The notes under the pieces: model-generated
Seen by the model: the letters and a program-made list of their open reading frames with translations, nothing else
Told to the model about the DNA's origin: nothing
Databases searched by the model: none
Made by a program: the position numbers and the translations under genes
From: Prevotella sp. HUN102
GTDB taxonomy: Bacteria > Bacteroidota > Bacteroidia > Bacteroidales > Bacteroidaceae
Direction: 5' to 3'
NCBI RefSeq assembly: GCF_000688375.1
Contig: NZ_JIAF01000001.1
Location: 372,001 to 436,000 of the forward strand
DNA: 64,000 nt
Shown here: piece after piece, positions 61,801 through 64,000 of the stretch
Layout: each line of letters begins with the position of its first letter
Numbering within the stretch: the stretch's first letter is position 1

Positions 61801-62213
61801 TTGAGAAAACACCCAATACCTACCTGCCCGCAAGTTGCAGGAATGATTATCTTTTGCAGGTTTTCGGCAAAGCGGAGAGAATGTGAGTTGATTTCCTTGA
61901 AGCCCTCGGAAAACTCCACTTCGGTAACACCGTTATCCACCTTGGATTCCCAAGGCACACAGCCCACCACATTGTACCATTCCAGGTCCATGCCAACCGG
62001 AGTTTGTACCTTCGTGGGGATAACCACCTTGCCGCTACCCCCTACTTTCAGCACTTGCACCTCATTCAGTGAGGTATTATGCAAGTCTTTCTTGACAACC
62101 TTATAGGTACAACCCTGGTAGTCGAATATTGTTCCTACCGTCTGGGCAAACGCCCCTGTTGCCGACATGATGATTGCCAGCAACAATGAAAACAATAGTT
62201 TTGTTTGTCTCAT
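58857..62213 (-). CDS. BspA-like leucine-rich repeat surface protein, cassette 2
   Basis: 1,118 aa. The signal peptide MRQTKLLFSLLLAIIMSATG is nearly the same as in copy 1. The LRR_5 region (about 75-695) is clearly different in sequence (for example PSGVEEIMPSAFSNC, LPESIKLIEELAFDHC). From about residue 718 to the end (401 residues) it is identical to copy 1, including the C-terminal GVYIHNGKKVIIK. So the conserved base carries two different ligand-binding solenoids. It is the first gene of the second cassette, with its own promoter and a 425-nt leader. Confidence 0.9.
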   Translation of the reverse strand: MRQTKLLFSLLLAIIMSATGAFAQTVGTIFDYQGCTYKVVKKDLHNTSLNEVQVLKVGGSGKVVIPTKVQTPVGMDLEWYNVVGCVPWESKVDNGVTEVEFSEGFKEINSHSLRFAENLQKIIIPATCGQVGIGCFLNCQKLTEFVVKSGNNKYKTYEGALLSKDGRQLVYVPAGKTGDYTVPSGVEEIMPSAFSNCREMKKITIPTSVSKISENAEYPSFNSSGTHFTVVPGNVKYKDINGLLCSHDGKTLVHVPFKYDQLQTPDEKLTIPNGVKTVAQNAAINCYMKQLDLNETQEIGNSAFNSCSALESVKIGKDVTKIGKGAFTNCPKIKAFDVAEENSHYKSKDGVIFTEDDKVLLIYPSGKEGVYTVPEGTEKIEESAFADVQKLEEITIAKTVKTIGQAAFKTAKVLKKVNFTTPSQLEEIGANAFQNTKLETLTIPATVKKLGDACFADIKTLTEVHIANGSLLESLPPFLFSNAEKLTKVVFDGANNLKTIQSSVFSNCASLKTFTVPKNVERIASGAFKGAQALETVLFEEPSVLTSIGKGAFADCGITHIKLPESIKLIEELAFDHCTKLTEIELPKNLLEVKQGAFNFCESLLKFIVASGNTKYSTLDGMLCDINKEELQVFPAGKADSKYTLVPYFKKVAAYCFYGSNKVTNITFPKTVTEIGTHAIALCNNLKSLSFMGEESVPELKADIMYQSGNLKDVTIYVRKKWYESSDNDATVNTYNSRFKEVHPSFVTEVGYDRGTEFFPTSVSDVGVISFYNERTSVIIEKTAKEPNYTDTRGKTWQEKDYTVSSILDFAYEKTNKAEAIVSLADMSYVGMNSFKGNSIKDVYFVGDTPGSLGSVDFEQPDSYPFKENQNIYVKQSKVQAYKDKWEVAKTIGGTEKHTLNITHKIPQTTNSYGGTVCFPFDVKYPSGQGSNDIKPYVPKDYTHAYDTSNPFVKAYSVDNYYVPAFVGALIRSKEAVTVNSYCEMDEAQAHDKSALTALGYSETDNNRMIGAVEDTPITNETGYQYYAFSKSRGKFVQLKNGATFPYFKAYFRMANSASAPAKGFCIVFDDDSTVTGIDGIIETGKDSDNAPYYNLSGVQVKPTKGVYIHNGKKVIIK

Positions 62214-62441
62214 AATTTAAATTGATTAATTAAATTGATTAAAATATATAGTTTATAACTCTTGTTTATTCTTGAAAAATTCTCACTAATGTGGACTTAT
62301 ATCCGTTAGCAGACACTTGGCCAACGGACACGACAAAACAGGCAACGGAACTTCTTGTAAGTCCTTTGCCCAAAGGCTTTGCGCCGTTTCTCATGCGCGC
62401 GTATAATAAGATGTTTGTGTAAGGAGTTGCGCCAGTAGCGT

Positions 62442-62621
<180 letters not shown>

Positions 62622-62644
62622 TGAATGATAGTTATAATGGGGTG

Positions 62645-62674
62645 CAAAGGTAAGGAAAATTTCTTAATTGACAA
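62645..62674 (-). promoter_or_regulatory. Promoter of BspA cassette 2
   Basis: On the minus strand TTG (62672-62674), 19 bp, TACCTTTG (62645-62652). The start should be near 62638. Confidence 0.8.
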
Positions 62675-62889
62675 ATATTTGTCAGATATATTTTCTTGAG
62701 CTACTTGCTTGAAGCACGGAAATCATGCCGTAGTCTCATCTGTTCACAGCAGAGATAATTCCTGTGTGAAAGCGTATCGGCAAGAGGTAAATAACAATTG
62801 AACCTACCTCTTTTGTACTGGTTTGTGAAAATGCGTTGAAAAACTACAGGGTATGGCAGGGATGCTCTATTGATGACCGTTCTCTCATA

Positions 62890-63561
62890 TAATGTGGGAG
62901 TGGAGAACTTCATCCGTGTGAAAGCGACGGTCAAGGACTTCCGTGAGGAGACGAACATGAGTGTCATCACGGAAGACGGGGCATTTTACACCTTTAATGT
63001 CAAGTATGCCAACGAGCCGCTGTTACTCAATGTGGAAATGGCGGACTTTATCCACGACGGGGCGGGCGTAAACCGACCGAACAACGCAATGGAGGTTTAT
63101 CTCAAGGAACTCGGCAGCGAGAGTCCGATGCTGGTAAGGCTTATCATGAAGTCCATTCACAAGGAGGACAGGCGGACTGTGAAGCACATCGGCAGCAAGT
63201 CCTTCGGTATTCAGTACCTGCTCAAAGGGTTGTACTCTCATAACGGACTGCTGTATTTCCATACAGAACTGCGCAACAAGTCCAATGTGCCGTTCGACAT
63301 CGACTTCATCACGTTCAAAATCGTGGACAAGAAGGTCGCCAAGCAGACCGCCATGCAGGAGCAGGTACAGCTTCCGCTGCGTGCCTACAACTATGTTACC
63401 TGCGTGGCGGGGTATTCACGCTTCAGAAGTTCACCATCCCCGATGACAAGCATCTCATTGTGGAGATGCACGAGAAGAACGGAGGAAGACATCAGTCCTT
63501 CGTCGTGGAGAATGAAGACCTTGTGCGTGCAAGAGTAATTGACGAGCTCAAAGTGAAGTGA
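62890..63561 (+). pseudogene. traN: TraN, 5'-truncated and frameshifted
   Basis: From about VGVENFIRVKATVKDF the translation matches the C-terminal two thirds of TraN (outer-membrane-associated transfer protein), with MKSIHKEDRRTVKHIGSKSF and KKVAKQTAMQEQVQLPLRAY. The first about 100 codons, including the signal peptide, are missing. After YNYVTCVAG (about 63410) the frame breaks. The family continues in another frame (VFTLQKFTIPDDK to RVIDELKVK, stop 63559-63561), so a small deletion there removed a length not divisible by three. An ATG at 62870 could start only foreign residues. Confidence 0.85.
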
Positions 63562-63562
63562 T

Positions 63563-64000
63563 ATGAGAAAGCTCGCATTTTTCCTGTTTGTCGTGTCGCT
63601 TGCCCTCTTTGCAGGGCAGGCGCACGCCCAACGCTGTCTGCCCAAGATGAAAGGCATACGCCTGACCGCAGGCATGGCGTACGGTTTTTATTCCGCTTCC
63701 TCAAAGAATGAGACAGGATACTCGTTCGGGGCTTCGCTTGCTACCTACACGAAAGGCGGACATCAATGGGTGTTCGGGGTGGAGTATCTCCGCGGATACC
63801 ATCCTTATCGGGATAGCCGTATCCCTGTGGAACAGTTCACGGGCGAGGGAGGTTTCTTCTGTAACGTGCTTTCAGACGGAAGCAAGACCTTCTTCCTCTC
63901 CACCGGCATTTCCGCTTTGGCGGGTTATGAGACGGTCAATGGCGGAGAGAAACGGCTCTTTGACGGCTCGACGCTGCGCAATAAGGACGGCTTTATCTAC
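63563..64000 (+). CDS. traO: TraO, conjugal transfer protein (runs off the window)
   Basis: The first 146 residues. Signal peptide MRKLAFFLFVVSLALFAGQA, then KGIRLTAGMAYGFYSA and repeated beta-rich segments with aromatic residues (GYSFGASLATYTKGGHQWVF), typical of TraO, an outer-membrane-type component of CTnDOT-like transfer systems. It follows the traN remnant by 1 bp. The part seen is intact. Confidence 0.85.
   Translation, partial: MRKLAFFLFVVSLALFAGQAHAQRCLPKMKGIRLTAGMAYGFYSASSKNETGYSFGASLATYTKGGHQWVFGVEYLRGYHPYRDSRIPVEQFTGEGGFFCNVLSDGSKTFFLSTGISALAGYETVNGGEKRLFDGSTLRNKDGFIY

Overview
The window is from a Bacteroidales chromosome, most likely Prevotella or a close relative. The evidence is Bacteroidetes-type promoters (TTG, 19-20 bp, TAnnTTTG), BspA-like leucine-rich repeat surface proteins, an HU-related protein, DUF4491, and a CTnDOT-like integrative conjugative element (ICE). 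The species cannot be fixed from sequence alone.

Chromosomal part (1 to about 11,070): the 3' end of an LptF/LptG-type permease, a DEAD-box RNA helicase with a very long basic tail, a dead IS30-family element (in-frame TGA in the transposase), an OPT oligopeptide transporter, a small secreted protein, a patatin-like phospholipase, a CDF cation transporter, a HAD phosphatase, rlmH and a DUF4491 membrane protein. Strong terminators and two perfect 20-bp-arm hairpins lie between them.

ICE part (about 11,072 to the right edge). A GTAnnTTTGC-type core lies 130 bp before two tandem tyrosine recombinases. Then come three small excisionase-like HTH genes, an RteB/RteA-like two-component pair without an adjacent tetQ, a PRTRC block (E, C, F-like, B, ThiF), a topoisomerase III (the CTnDOT exc counterpart), DUF4099/DUF3945 proteins, an AAA/DUF4143 ATPase, mobC-mobB-mobA, an oriT-like palindrome, and the start of the tra operon (traA, traB, a traC/D-type gene, traE, traF, then traN, traO).

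The transfer operon is broken. A 13-kb antisense block lies between the third tra gene and traE: TonB receptor, DUF4374 lipoprotein, small membrane protein, TetR, two ABC half-transporters, MMPL/RND pump, LolA-like protein and outer-membrane protein. It looks like a metallophore uptake/efflux operon. traF is cut at about codon 46 by a nuclease-like/helicase gene. A BspA cassette follows, and traN resumes only as a 5'-truncated, frameshifted remnant, so traG to traM are absent from this stretch.

The most unusual structures are three. (1) Two cassettes (bspA, acidic peptide, HU) 39.3 kb apart in the same orientation share 2,209 bp that look identical but have divergent LRR ectodomains. Each has a ~430-450 nt leader with a matched 41-bp GA microsatellite inside an upstream ORF. 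(2) Two ~180-nt near-palindromes with the same CCCGCAGGG tip flank the topB/DUF3945 operon. (3) A TonB-receptor leader ends in an intrinsic terminator that directly abuts the start codon.
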